Of a stretch of DNA of 45,430 bases, positions 26,854-35,707 are shown one piece after another (position 1 is the first letter of the stretch; each line of letters begins with the position of its first letter). Location: assembly GCA_028289815.1 (NCBI GenBank), contig JAPYNQ010000059.1, positions 1-45,430 on the forward strand. The letters run 5' to 3'. The notes under the pieces were generated by a model. That model ran no database searches and was not told where the DNA came from. It was given only the letters and a program-made list of their open reading frames with translations. The stretch is from Gammaproteobacteria bacterium. Its GTDB lineage: Bacteria > Pseudomonadota > Gammaproteobacteria > JAJDYQ01. A program made the translations under genes and the position numbers.

Positions 26854-28206
26854 TCAGCCAAATAGCCGGCTAAAGTCGTTATAAAACGCTAATCCCATGA
26901 TAAATAGTAAAAGTATCAGCCCGATTTGCTGGCCTGTTGCCATAGCACTATCAGATAACGGCTTACCGCGCACGAATTCTATAATGTAATAGAGCAAATG
27001 TCCTCCATCCAGCATAGGTATGGGCAACATATTTAAAACGCCCAAGCTAATACTGATAAGAGCCAGAAAACGCATGTACTCCAGCCATCCCAGCTCTGCA
27101 GTCAGTCCAGCATAATGGGCGATCGTTATTGGTCCACTGATATTTTTATATGACGCTTCGCCAATAATCATGCGACCAATCATCCTGATCATGAGCACGG
27201 ATAAATCCCATGTTTTCGCCATCGCCTCGGCAACAGCTCTGAACGGATTATATGAAGTCTCCACATAATGCCGCTGGCGCACCTCTTCGGGAATATGGCC
27301 GCGTACCCCAATTCGTCCAATATCTCTGCCCTCAACACGGATGCGCTCCGGTATAACCATAAGCTCTAGCTGTTCAGAATATCGTTCTACTACGACATGA
27401 ACGGATTCGCCCGGTCTTTCGCTGATATGATGCACCCACTGTGACCAGTTTTGAATACTCTCTCCATCTGCACTCACTATAAGGTCACCCCGGCGAAAGC
27501 CTGCCCTGTGCGCCGGGCCTCCCCGAGTTACCTCACCTATCCATACAGGCGGACTCCAGCGCCTTAAACCGAGATTAGTCACAACCCCTCTATCATCAAT
27601 TAATCCAGCTCTATCCGTAAGAGAAAGCCGGTAATGATGCAGACTACCCGTATGGGTCTGCGTATAGATATCCAAGTGAGTATCTGCTATGGCGGCCTCC
27701 AGCAATGCATTGTTAACCATTGTCCAGCTGGCGACTTCAACGTCATTGACGCGGATAATCTGCTCACTGGCTCTCATACCGGCATTTGCCGCGATAGAAT
27801 CTTCAATTACTTCACCAATCATAGCAATCTGCCCGGGCATACCAACGGTGTACATTAGCCAGTAGGCCACAATCGCAAAGATGAAATTCAATAGCGGACC
27901 GGCAAATACGATCAAGGCCCTCACGGAAAGCGGCTTGTGATTAAAGGCCAAATGCCTGTTAGCTTTACCAACCTCATCGCCTTGTTCACCCAGCATCCGA
28001 ACATAACCACCCAAAGGTATTACCGCTAGCACGTATTCGGTTCCATCAGCGGCTTTATGCATCAACAGCGGCTTTCCGAATCCAACTGAGAACTTCAGGA
28101 CTTTTACTCCCAGCCTTCGAGCTACCCAGAAGTGCCCAAACTCATGAACCGTCACCAGAATACCAATGGCAACGATGAAAAAAATGATGCTCTGCAAAAT
28201 TTCCAC
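26854..28206 (-). CDS. rseP: Site-2 intramembrane protease RseP
   Basis: A 450-residue zinc metalloprotease of the inner membrane that cleaves anti-sigma E and remnant signal peptides. The HExxH motif is HEFGH (His21 to His25) in the first membrane helix; the third ligand region is NMLPIPMLDGGHLLYY in the C-terminal membrane part. Two PDZ domains lie between (for example GGPAHRAGFRRGDLIVSADG). It starts with GTG, overlapping the dxr stop (TAGTG). Confidence 0.96.
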   Translation of the reverse strand: MEILQSIIFFIVAIGILVTVHEFGHFWVARRLGVKVLKFSVGFGKPLLMHKAADGTEYVLAVIPLGGYVRMLGEQGDEVGKANRHLAFNHKPLSVRALIVFAGPLLNFIFAIVAYWLMYTVGMPGQIAMIGEVIEDSIAANAGMRASEQIIRVNDVEVASWTMVNNALLEAAIADTHLDIYTQTHTGSLHHYRLSLTDRAGLIDDRGVVTNLGLRRWSPPVWIGEVTRGGPAHRAGFRRGDLIVSADGESIQNWSQWVHHISERPGESVHVVVERYSEQLELMVIPERIRVEGRDIGRIGVRGHIPEEVRQRHYVETSYNPFRAVAEAMAKTWDLSVLMIRMIGRMIIGEASYKNISGPITIAHYAGLTAELGWLEYMRFLALISISLGVLNMLPIPMLDGGHLLYYIIEFVRGKPLSDSAMATGQQIGLILLLFIMGLAFYNDFSRLFG

Positions 28207-29399
28207 TATGTGGCCCTGGAGGCCAGCAGAACTTCGGCAGTAACACGAGCCTGCCGGTCTGCCTCAAGAATAATCTCAAGAGAGTCCGCCGGACGCTTTT
28301 CCACGGTTTGCAATACCTGCTCAATCAGCTCAGAGATTTGAGTAAACTTCAATCGATTGTTAAGAAAAGCATCAACTGCAACTTCATTGGAGGCATTTAA
28401 TATAGTTGACGATGTGCCGCCCTCTTGAAGGGACTCATAGGCTAGCCCCAAGCATGGAAATTTCTGCATATCAGGTGCCTCAAAATTCAGTTGCGCAATA
28501 TCTAAGATATTCAGTGGCTCAACTCCTGCTTCGCAGCGTTCAGGCCAAGCCAGACTGTGAGCAATCGGTGTCCGCATGTCGGGATTGCCCAGCTGTGCCA
28601 GTACTGATCCATCAGAATACGCAACCATGGAGTGAATGACACTTTCAGGATGTATGACCACTTGGATATCATGGATCGGCACACCAAAAAGCCAGTGAGC
28701 CTCAATAATTTCGAGTCCTTTATTCATCATTGTTGCGGAGTCAACAGAAATCTTGCGTCCCATATCCCAGTTTGGATGTGCAGTGGCTTGGTCAGGTGTT
28801 ACCGAATCAAGCAGCTCCAACGGTGTTGTTCTAAAAGCTCCCCCGGATGCCGTCAGCAGTATACGTTTGACACCCACCCGGGACAGACCATCTCTGAAAT
28901 TGGTGGGCAGAGACTGAAAAATTGCATTGTGCTCACTGTCAATAGGCAATAGCTCGGCACCGCCTTCACGAACAGTGCGCATAAAAATGTCTCCGGACAT
29001 GACCAGTGCTTCCTTGTTAGCAAGTAATACGCGCTTACCGGTTTTTGCCGCCGCCAGCGCAGACAAAAGCCCTGCCGCTCCAACAATTGCAGCCACTACG
29101 TAGTCAACATCCTCTCTGGAAGACACGTACTCCAGAGATTCGGCACCAGATAGCACCTGAACATCTGTATCAGCCAGACTGGTTGCCAACCTTTCAGCCG
29201 CAACTTCGTTGACCATTACTGCCAACTTCGGCTGGTGAGTACGGCATATTTCAGTCATGCGTTTAACATTGTTATTGGCCGTCAGGGCAACCACTTTATA
29301 TTGATGCGGATACCTAGAAAGCACATCCAGTGCACTCCGGCCGATAGAACCAGTTGCACCAAGTATCGTCATACCGATTCGATTTTCAGAGTCTCCCAT
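28206..29399 (-). CDS. dxr: 1-deoxy-D-xylulose 5-phosphate reductoisomerase
   Basis: A 397-residue NADPH-dependent enzyme making MEP, the committed step of the non-mevalonate isoprenoid route. NADPH loop is GATGSIGRS (14-22); metal and substrate residues are in LLPIDSEHNAIFQ and MNKGLEIIEAHWLF; the flexible loop is HPESVIHSMV. I chose ATG 29399, which overlaps the cdsA stop (TGATG); a longer start at 29432 adds 11 atypical residues within cdsA. Confidence 0.97.
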   Translation of the reverse strand: MGDSENRIGMTILGATGSIGRSALDVLSRYPHQYKVVALTANNNVKRMTEICRTHQPKLAVMVNEVAAERLATSLADTDVQVLSGAESLEYVSSREDVDYVVAAIVGAAGLLSALAAAKTGKRVLLANKEALVMSGDIFMRTVREGGAELLPIDSEHNAIFQSLPTNFRDGLSRVGVKRILLTASGGAFRTTPLELLDSVTPDQATAHPNWDMGRKISVDSATMMNKGLEIIEAHWLFGVPIHDIQVVIHPESVIHSMVAYSDGSVLAQLGNPDMRTPIAHSLAWPERCEAGVEPLNILDIAQLNFEAPDMQKFPCLGLAYESLQEGGTSSTILNASNEVAVDAFLNNRLKFTQISELIEQVLQTVEKRPADSLEIILEADRQARVTAEVLLASRAT

Positions 29400-30241
29400 C
29401 ACTGTATGTCCGGTATGAGTGCAGGAAACCAACCCAACGCCAACACATAGAGAGGAGCCGCGGCTGTAAGGCCATCAATTCTATCCATAACACCACCATG
29501 GCCCGGAAATATACTACCGCTATCCTTCAATCTGGAAGATCGCTTTGCCACGCTCTCAAGCAAATCTCCAGCTACTGAAAAAACACCTCCAAGCAGCGCC
29601 AAACTGATAAATTGCAACAAATGAATATCATTAAGCTCCAGAAGGCATCCTAACAGGAAAGCCACGATAATCACTGCAACAAGCCCGCCGTAAACACCTT
29701 CCAAAGATTTACCCGGACTAATCGTCGGTGCCAACTTGGTAATGCCTGCCAAATTACCAGTGAAATAAGCACCGGAATCAACCGCCCACATCAGCGCGAA
29801 GAACGACAACAGAAGATACAAGCCATTACTTCCCAAGGAGTGCAGCCATAGCAGGGAAATCCAAGGCGGAATCAGCAGAATAAACCCGATTAAACTACAA
29901 AAATACGTATTAACCATGCTTGACAACATTTTTTCCACCGGAGTCACCGTCAACCAAGCAAACACCAATAACCACCAAACAAACGAAAAATACAGTACAT
30001 ATAAGATGGTATCCCCTTGGCTTATCCAGTTATAGCCATACCACATGGATACCCCGAGCAGGCCGACATAGAACAGCCGAGGCACAACGCCAGCAAATCC
30101 TGACAGGCGTGACCATTCCCAACCACCTACCAGAATAATGATCCCCAAAAATATGGCGAGGCGACCAGTAGATAGCCAGATAATCACCGCAAGCAGTAAC
30201 GGGATGAGTACCAGTGCCGTGAGAATACGGTCTTTAAGCAT
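29399..30241 (-). CDS. cdsA: Phosphatidate cytidylyltransferase
   Basis: A 280-residue integral membrane enzyme that makes CDP-diacylglycerol from phosphatidate and CTP for phospholipid synthesis. About eight hydrophobic segments are visible. The family signature is close to the C-terminus: RSSRLKDSGSIFPGHGGVMDRIDG, with the metal-binding aspartates in DRID. Its start overlaps the uppS end by eight bases. Confidence 0.96.
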   Translation of the reverse strand: MLKDRILTALVLIPLLLAVIIWLSTGRLAIFLGIIILVGGWEWSRLSGFAGVVPRLFYVGLLGVSMWYGYNWISQGDTILYVLYFSFVWWLLVFAWLTVTPVEKMLSSMVNTYFCSLIGFILLIPPWISLLWLHSLGSNGLYLLLSFFALMWAVDSGAYFTGNLAGITKLAPTISPGKSLEGVYGGLVAVIIVAFLLGCLLELNDIHLLQFISLALLGGVFSVAGDLLESVAKRSSRLKDSGSIFPGHGGVMDRIDGLTAAAPLYVLALGWFPALIPDIQ

Positions 30242-30995
30242 GAGAAATTTTTCTGGATACCACTTGTTCCGAGGTCATCCCATAGCGGCGTTGGCGCTTA
30301 GCGTAATCTTTTAACGCCATACCAAAAGCCATTTCATTAAAGTCAGGCCACAAAGTATCGGTAAAATAAAGCTCCGTATAAGCCAGTTGCCAGAGAAGAA
30401 AATTACTTATGCGGTGCTCTCCTCCAGTGCGGATAAACAGGTCCGGTGCCGGAATATCAATTGTGGAAATATTTTCAGCCAATAATTCCTCTGTAATATT
30501 TTCCGCGTCAATTTCCTTTGACTGCACCTGCTCGACCAGACGTTGTGCAGCTTGCGTTATATCCCACCGCCCACCGTAGCTCACGGCGATAACCAACGTC
30601 AGCATATCATTGGAAACTGTCTGCGTTTCAGCATCTTCCATTGCGTACTGAACATTGACCGGGATGTGATTCCGATCACCAATAAAACGTACCCGGACAC
30701 CGTTCTCATCCAGTTCCTTAATCTCGCTACCCAGTGCGGTCAGCAATAAATCCATTAGCAAACCAACTTCTGTACGCGGTCGCCTCCAGTTCTCGCTGCT
30801 AAAGGCAAATAATGTTAGATAACGAATGTTATTCCTAAGACAGGCACCAACAATATTCCTGACAGACTTTACGCCTTGGCGATGCCCTTTATGACGAGGT
30901 TCGCCACGCATTTTCGCCCAACGCCCGTTACCATCCATAATAATAGCAACATGCCCCGGTATCGCTAGGACGGTATTGTCAGCAGCAACCTCCAT
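30234..30995 (-). CDS. uppS: Undecaprenyl diphosphate synthase
   Basis: A 253-residue cis-prenyltransferase that builds the C55 lipid carrier for peptidoglycan and O-antigen. The catalytic Asp21 is in IIMDGNGRWAKMRG; other motifs are GHRQGVKSVRNIV, FAFSSENWRRP, SYGGRWDI, and DLFIRTGGEHRISNFLLWQLAYTE-type segment, with TDTLWPDF. Five bases separate it from frr. Dxr, this gene and cdsA together supply lipid precursors. Confidence 0.97.
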   Translation of the reverse strand: MEVAADNTVLAIPGHVAIIMDGNGRWAKMRGEPRHKGHRQGVKSVRNIVGACLRNNIRYLTLFAFSSENWRRPRTEVGLLMDLLLTALGSEIKELDENGVRVRFIGDRNHIPVNVQYAMEDAETQTVSNDMLTLVIAVSYGGRWDITQAAQRLVEQVQSKEIDAENITEELLAENISTIDIPAPDLFIRTGGEHRISNFLLWQLAYTELYFTDTLWPDFNEMAFGMALKDYAKRQRRYGMTSEQVVSRKISHA

Positions 30996-31000
30996 AAGTG

Positions 31001-31558
31001 CTAGATCTCCAGAAGCTCTTTTTCTTTTTCCGCAACCATAGCATCAACTCTGGCAACAAATTTATCCGTCAATTTTTGAATCTGGTCAGATCCCCTTCGC
31101 TCATCGTCTTCGGCAATCATTCTTTCCTTGACCATAGCCTTCAAGTCGCCGTTGGCATCGCGACGAATATTGCGTATCGCAACCTTTGCGCCTTCGGCTT
31201 CGCCTTTAACAACCTTGATCAGATCGCGTCGGCGCTCTTCCGTAAGGATTGGCATCGGAATGCGAATAACAATTCCCGCCGTACTAGGAGTAATACCCAA
31301 ATCAGAAGCCAAGATGGCTTTCTCAATAACCGGTATCATGTCCTTTTCATAAGCGGTAACAACCAAGGTGCGCGCATCCTCGGCAACAATACTTGCCACA
31401 TTATGAAGCGGCACTTCCGAACCGTAGTACTCCACCTTAATATGATCAAGAAGGCTTGCATTGGCCCGGCCCGTGCGTATTTTTGTAAGCTCCGCCGCCA
31501 ACGCATCCAGCGACTTGCCCATTCTGCGCCTAGCATTCTCTATGGTTTCTCCAATCAT
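31001..31558 (-). CDS. frr: Ribosome recycling factor
   Basis: A 185-residue two-domain tRNA mimic that, with EF-G, splits post-termination ribosomes. Hallmarks are [47 protein letters not shown], and [16 protein letters not shown]. Length matches E. coli (185). It lies 24 bases after pyrH, the standard order tsf-pyrH-frr. Confidence 0.98.
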   Translation of the reverse strand: MIGETIENARRRMGKSLDALAAELTKIRTGRANASLLDHIKVEYYGSEVPLHNVASIVAEDARTLVVTAYEKDMIPVIEKAILASDLGITPSTAGIVIRIPMPILTEERRRDLIKVVKGEAEGAKVAIRNIRRDANGDLKAMVKERMIAEDDERRGSDQIQKLTDKFVARVDAMVAEKEKELLEI

Positions 31559-31582
31559 TCTCTATTCCCTTACTTAATCAGA

Positions 31583-32299
31583 CTAATTAACCAGCGTACC
31601 GACACTGTCACCCAGCATCAGACGCTTCAGTGCACCTTTTTCTTTAATATTCAGTACCCGAAAGGGTAGATTGTTATCCCGACATAATACAATCGCTGTG
31701 GCATCCATCACACCTAACCTCCTTGACAGTGCCTCGTCATAAGAAATCCGGCTATACCGGGTAGCATCAGGTTTTTTTACAGGGTCGGCCGAATAAACAC
31801 CATCAACCTTGGTCGCCTTTAGCAGAATATCTGCACCAATCTCGACTGCACGTAAACTGGCTGCAGAATCGGTGGTAAAGAACGGGTTACCCGTACCCGC
31901 CGCGAATATGACCACTCGCCCTTTCTCAAGGTGTCGTAACGCACGGCGGTGAATGTAATCCTCACACACCTCATTGATTGAAACCGCAGACATTACGCGC
32001 ACCAACAAATTGGTTTTCTCAAGGGCCTGCTGCATCGCAAGTGAATTAATAACAGTTGCCAACATTCCCATATGGTCCGCAGTTACCCGATCCATGCCGC
32101 TGGCTCCCGAACTGGTACCGCGAAATATATTGCCACCACCAATCACCACACCCACCTCCACACCTAAACTGGTAACAGATCTAATCTCGGACGCAACAAA
32201 AGCAATCATTTCCGGGTCAATACCATAATCACCCGACCCCGTCAGCGCCTCGCCACTAAGCTTGAGAAGGATACGTTTAAAGGTCGGCGAATCAGCCAT
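31583..32299 (-). CDS. pyrH: Uridylate kinase
   Basis: A 238-residue bacterial UMP kinase of the amino acid kinase fold, phosphorylating UMP to [14 protein letters not shown] at the N-terminus, [25 protein letters not shown], and [17 protein letters not shown] are diagnostic. The ATG overlaps the tsf stop codon (TAATG). Confidence 0.98.
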   Translation of the reverse strand: MADSPTFKRILLKLSGEALTGSGDYGIDPEMIAFVASEIRSVTSLGVEVGVVIGGGNIFRGTSSGASGMDRVTADHMGMLATVINSLAMQQALEKTNLLVRVMSAVSINEVCEDYIHRRALRHLEKGRVVIFAAGTGNPFFTTDSAASLRAVEIGADILLKATKVDGVYSADPVKKPDATRYSRISYDEALSRRLGVMDATAIVLCRDNNLPFRVLNIKEKGALKRLMLGDSVGTLVN

Positions 32300-33216
32300 T
32301 ACTGTGCGGCTTTCGCTTGGGACTTAACTTCTTCGGCGAAGTTTTCTGCTTTCTTTTCAATACCTTCACCCAGTTCAAAACGAGTGAATGAAACCACCTT
32401 GGCATCACTTGCCTTGAGTAGCTCTTCGACAGTCCTGCGCTCCGATGCCGGCAACTCGGTGTCCTTGACAAAAGTCTGACTCAGCAGGGCAATTTCCTTC
32501 AAAAATTTGTTCATGCGCCCGACAACCATCTTTTCAGCAGTATCGGCGGGCTTGCCTCTTCGCTTTGCCTCCTCTTTTGCCTGCTCCGCCAAAACGGTTC
32601 TTTCTTTTTCCAGTACTTCTGGACCAACTGCATCAGCATCAATGAACTGAGGCTTGGATGCCGCGATATGCATTGCGATATCCTTGGCCAAAGCAGCACT
32701 ACCGCCCTCAAGCGCAACAATCACGCCAATACGTGCCGTTGGACCGACTTTGTGCAGATAGCTCCCCAGATTGCTGCCTGTAACAACCTCGAAGCGACGA
32801 ACACCCATGTTTTCACCAACTTTACCGATTAGGTCTTTCAAACTATCAGCCACTGAGACACCATCATCTTCCAAAGACAAGGCATTCAGGGCATCAAGGT
32901 CCACCGGACGACCCGCAAGCACACGTTTTGCCACTGCCTCGACATAAGCAGTAAAGTCATCGTTCCTAGCGGTAAAGTCCGTCTCACAGTTTACTTCCAG
33001 AATCACCATGGCGCGGTTGTCTCCCATAATTGCTACAACGCCTTCAGTGGCAATGCGCCCCACTTTCTTGTCCGCCTTCGCTGCGCCCGCCTTGCGCAGC
33101 AGATTCGCAGCAGCATCCATGTTGCCATTAGCCTCAACCAGAGACTTTTTACATTCCATCATACCTGCACCGGTACGCTCGCGCAGTTCCTTAACCATCA
33201 CAGCAGTAATCACCAT
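32299..33216 (-). CDS. tsf: Elongation factor Ts
   Basis: A 305-residue guanine nucleotide exchange factor for EF-Tu. The N-terminal UBA-like part has [19 protein letters not shown]; the core has the [10 protein letters not shown] motif that contacts EF-Tu and the dimerisation subdomain [13 protein letters not shown]. Length is slightly above E. coli (283). A short CGGG/CCCG dyad lies in the 62-base gap after rpsB, comparable in place to rpsB-tsf attenuation in enterics, but no T-tract is seen. Confidence 0.97.
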   Translation of the reverse strand: MVITAVMVKELRERTGAGMMECKKSLVEANGNMDAAANLLRKAGAAKADKKVGRIATEGVVAIMGDNRAMVILEVNCETDFTARNDDFTAYVEAVAKRVLAGRPVDLDALNALSLEDDGVSVADSLKDLIGKVGENMGVRRFEVVTGSNLGSYLHKVGPTARIGVIVALEGGSAALAKDIAMHIAASKPQFIDADAVGPEVLEKERTVLAEQAKEEAKRRGKPADTAEKMVVGRMNKFLKEIALLSQTFVKDTELPASERRTVEELLKASDAKVVSFTRFELGEGIEKKAENFAEEVKSQAKAAQ

Positions 33217-33278
33217 TTAAATGACCCCTCAAAATACAAACCATAAAGACCGGGATGAAGCCCGCAGGGTAGATGTGA

Positions 33279-34646
33279 TTATCCTTCGCCTTTTTCGGGC
33301 ACCTCGACAACCACCTTTTCGTTGAAGTCAATATCCTGATCCTCAATCCTGTGCCTACCTCCAGTAGTGACCGCCCTAATCAACGTGGTAACCAGCTCCA
33401 GTGTCGTACGGTATCTCTTGGCTTTACCGCTTAGGCGATCAGATAATTTCTGCCGCCCACTAGCGGTTAGCTCGCCATTTACAATGAGTTTATTCCGCCG
33501 CCAATAGCCATACACCTTTTTCCCCATCGTAGCTTTGAGCAAATCGGGATGATGCGACTTATCAGACGGCGTGATACCACTGGTCTCGGAAAATGTAACC
33601 ATGCCAGATGCCACAAAACAGGCAATCAAATAGGCCGATTTGGAAGCTTCGCTCGGTAATAACTCGTTCGGGGCATCACAGCTGACAATATAATAAGCTG
33701 GGTGCTGCTCAACCGGCTCAGACTTGGCACTTTCTTTTTTAGAAACAACTTTTTCTCCGACGACCTTACTCGCTGATTCTGCCTCAGCAGATTTTCCTTG
33801 TGCAGCACTCTCCGAAGCTACGGCTTCGGACTCTCCCGGGGAGGCGATCATTATTTTTTTCTTGGTAGTAATTTTTGCGGCTTTTTTAGTCACCTTCTTT
33901 TCGATTGATCCAGGCTTGTCTTCCTGCATTTCAACGAACTCATCACTTCCCACATGTGTGGGCACCGACTGGCGACCTTCGACAATGGCATCGGCAACTG
34001 CTTCCGCATAAAGGGTAATCGCCCGAATAGCGTCATCATTACCCGGAATAACGTAATCAACATTATCAACCTTATTGTTTGTATCAACTATGCCAACAAC
34101 CGGGACTCTCAGCTTATTTGCTTCGCAAACGGCGATATTCTCATAACCCACGTCAATCACGAAAATTGCGTCGGGCAAGTAGTTCATATTACGAATTCCA
34201 CCTAGGCTTTTGTGCAACTTCTGTGCTTCTCGACGCAGACCCAATGCCTCTTTTTTGCTCAGACGATCCATACGACCATCTTCTTCCATAGACTCAATAC
34301 TCTTCATGCGCTCAACAGACTGACGCACGGTTTTGAAGTTTGTTAACATACCACCCAGCCAGCGCTGACTCACATAGGGCATTTCACAGCGTTTAGCTGC
34401 TCGGGCAACCGGATCGCGCGCCGCACGCTTGGTGCCTACAAAAAGAATTTTACCGTTATTGGCAGCCACTGTTCCTAGATAATTGAGCGCACCGCTCAAC
34501 ATCGGCAGGGTTTTTTCAAGATTAATAATGTGGATCTTGCCTCGATGACCGAATATGTAGGGAGCCATCCGAGGGTTCCAGTAACGGGTCTGATGACCAA
34601 AGTGAACGCCAGCTTCAAGCAGCCGGCGCATGGTGACATTTGCCAT
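33279..34646 (-). CDS. rpsB: Ribosomal protein S2 with a large C-terminal extension
   Basis: A single uninterrupted 455-residue frame. Residues 1-228 are a standard S2 ([59 protein letters not shown]); S2 normally ends near 240. Residues about 245-314 form a Lys/Ala/Ser/Glu-rich, probably disordered linker. Residues about 315-455 look folded: a mixed alpha/beta start ([12 protein letters not shown]), then a segment resembling a winged helix ([20 protein letters not shown], then [17 protein letters not shown]), and an acidic tail. I do not recognise the extra domain. A binding role on the ribosome or nucleic acid is a guess from its basic, wHTH-like look. Confidence 0.95.
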   Translation of the reverse strand: MANVTMRRLLEAGVHFGHQTRYWNPRMAPYIFGHRGKIHIINLEKTLPMLSGALNYLGTVAANNGKILFVGTKRAARDPVARAAKRCEMPYVSQRWLGGMLTNFKTVRQSVERMKSIESMEEDGRMDRLSKKEALGLRREAQKLHKSLGGIRNMNYLPDAIFVIDVGYENIAVCEANKLRVPVVGIVDTNNKVDNVDYVIPGNDDAIRAITLYAEAVADAIVEGRQSVPTHVGSDEFVEMQEDKPGSIEKKVTKKAAKITTKKKIMIASPGESEAVASESAAQGKSAEAESASKVVGEKVVSKKESAKSEPVEQHPAYYIVSCDAPNELLPSEASKSAYLIACFVASGMVTFSETSGITPSDKSHHPDLLKATMGKKVYGYWRRNKLIVNGELTASGRQKLSDRLSGKAKRYRTTLELVTTLIRAVTTGGRHRIEDQDIDFNEKVVVEVPEKGEG

Positions 34647-34691
34647 TATATTACTCCAGATTGTATGGGTTAATTCTCCGCACTACCCCGA

Positions 34692-34702
34692 CGGGCAACC
34701 CG
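34692..34702 (-). promoter_or_regulatory. Small hairpin in the rpsB leader
   Basis: CGGG-CAA-CCCG (on either strand a four-base-pair stem with a three-base loop) lies about 45 bases upstream of the rpsB start, inside a GC-rich leader of about 140 bases. Leaders of rpsB in gammaproteobacteria can bind S2 for autogenous control; whether this one does cannot be told by eye. Confidence 0.3.
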
Positions 34703-34784
34703 CAGATCAAATAGAACCAAGGCACCCACCCGCCGTGACGGTATGCGTTTGTATTTACAAAAATACCAGACAGCCAATACCCGA

Positions 34785-34833
34785 CTTATAATACCCAGCC
34801 GCCGACTTGCGCAACGGGCGGACACTTTATAAC
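34785..34833. promoter_or_regulatory. Divergent promoter region for rpsB and map
   Basis: A perfect palindrome TTGCGCAA (34807-34814) can serve as a -35 element in both directions. Leftwards, TTGCGC is followed after 18 bases by TATAAG (34790..34785), giving a plausible rpsB promoter about 140 bases upstream of its start. Rightwards, TTGCGC is followed after 15 bases by TATAAC (34828-34833) for map; that spacing is short. Hexamer fit is by eye. Confidence 0.35.
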
Positions 34834-34913
34834 ATACCGGTGGTTTCTAACAAAGCACTTTGCTGAAAAACTGGAAATTCTTCATAATCAGGTAGAAATT
34901 CTGAGATTATCTC

Positions 34914-35705
34914 ATGGCAGTCAGCATCAAAACATCTGAGGAAGTAGAAAAAATGCGCGTAGCCGGGCAACTGGCCGCCGAAGTACTTGATATGATCGGT
35001 CCCTACGTCAATGCTGGAGTAACCACTGGCGAACTTAACGATATCTGTCACGACTATATCGTAAATACCCAAAATGCCATTCCGGCACCACTGAACTACC
35101 GGGGATTCCCAAAATCAATCTGCACGTCCATCAACCACCAAGTCTGTCATGGCATTCCAGGAGATAAACGCCTCAAAAAGGGAGATATTGTCAATATCGA
35201 CATTACCGTCATCAAGGACGGCTATCATGGAGACACCAGTCGCATGTTTTCGATTGGCGAAACATCGCTCCTCGCTAAAAGAGTCACCCGAATTGCCTAT
35301 GACTGCATGTGGATCGGTATAAAGCTGGTTAAGCCGGGAACCCGGCTCGGCGATATAGGCCACGCTATTCAAATTTGTGCGGAGTCACAAAACTGTTCGG
35401 TGGTTCGGGACTATTGCGGTCATGGTATTGGCAGGGCATTTCATGAAGAACCCCAAGTATTACATTATGGTAAAGCGGGCACCAGCCTGATGCTGGAGCC
35501 TGGCATGATCTTCACCATTGAACCCATGATCAATATCGGCCAGAGGTATACCAAACTTCTGAGTGACAAATGGACTGTCGTTACTAGGGACAGAAGCCTG
35601 TCGGCACAATGGGAGCATACCATTCTTGTTACCGAGGACGGATATGAAGTACTCACTCTCAGCCCTACTGATAAAGGCCGCCAAGCTCCACCTAACTGGC
35701 ATTAG
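34914..35705 (+). CDS. map: Methionine aminopeptidase, type I
   Basis: A 263-residue pita-bread-fold metallopeptidase that removes the initiator methionine from nascent proteins. All five metal ligands are present: Asp96, Asp107, His170, Glu203 and Glu234, and the substrate histidine His79 is in CHGIPGD. Length equals E. coli Map (264). It is divergent from rpsB, the common arrangement, and glnD follows two bases after its stop. Confidence 0.98.
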   Translation: MAVSIKTSEEVEKMRVAGQLAAEVLDMIGPYVNAGVTTGELNDICHDYIVNTQNAIPAPLNYRGFPKSICTSINHQVCHGIPGDKRLKKGDIVNIDITVIKDGYHGDTSRMFSIGETSLLAKRVTRIAYDCMWIGIKLVKPGTRLGDIGHAIQICAESQNCSVVRDYCGHGIGRAFHEEPQVLHYGKAGTSLMLEPGMIFTIEPMINIGQRYTKLLSDKWTVVTRDRSLSAQWEHTILVTEDGYEVLTLSPTDKGRQAPPNWH

Positions 35706-35707
35706 TC

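Noticed and set aside
30998-31669. 223-codon open frame on the plus strand opposite frr and pyrH
   Set aside because: It lies entirely antisense to frr and the pyrH end, has no family features and a composition expected from the reverse of coding DNA.
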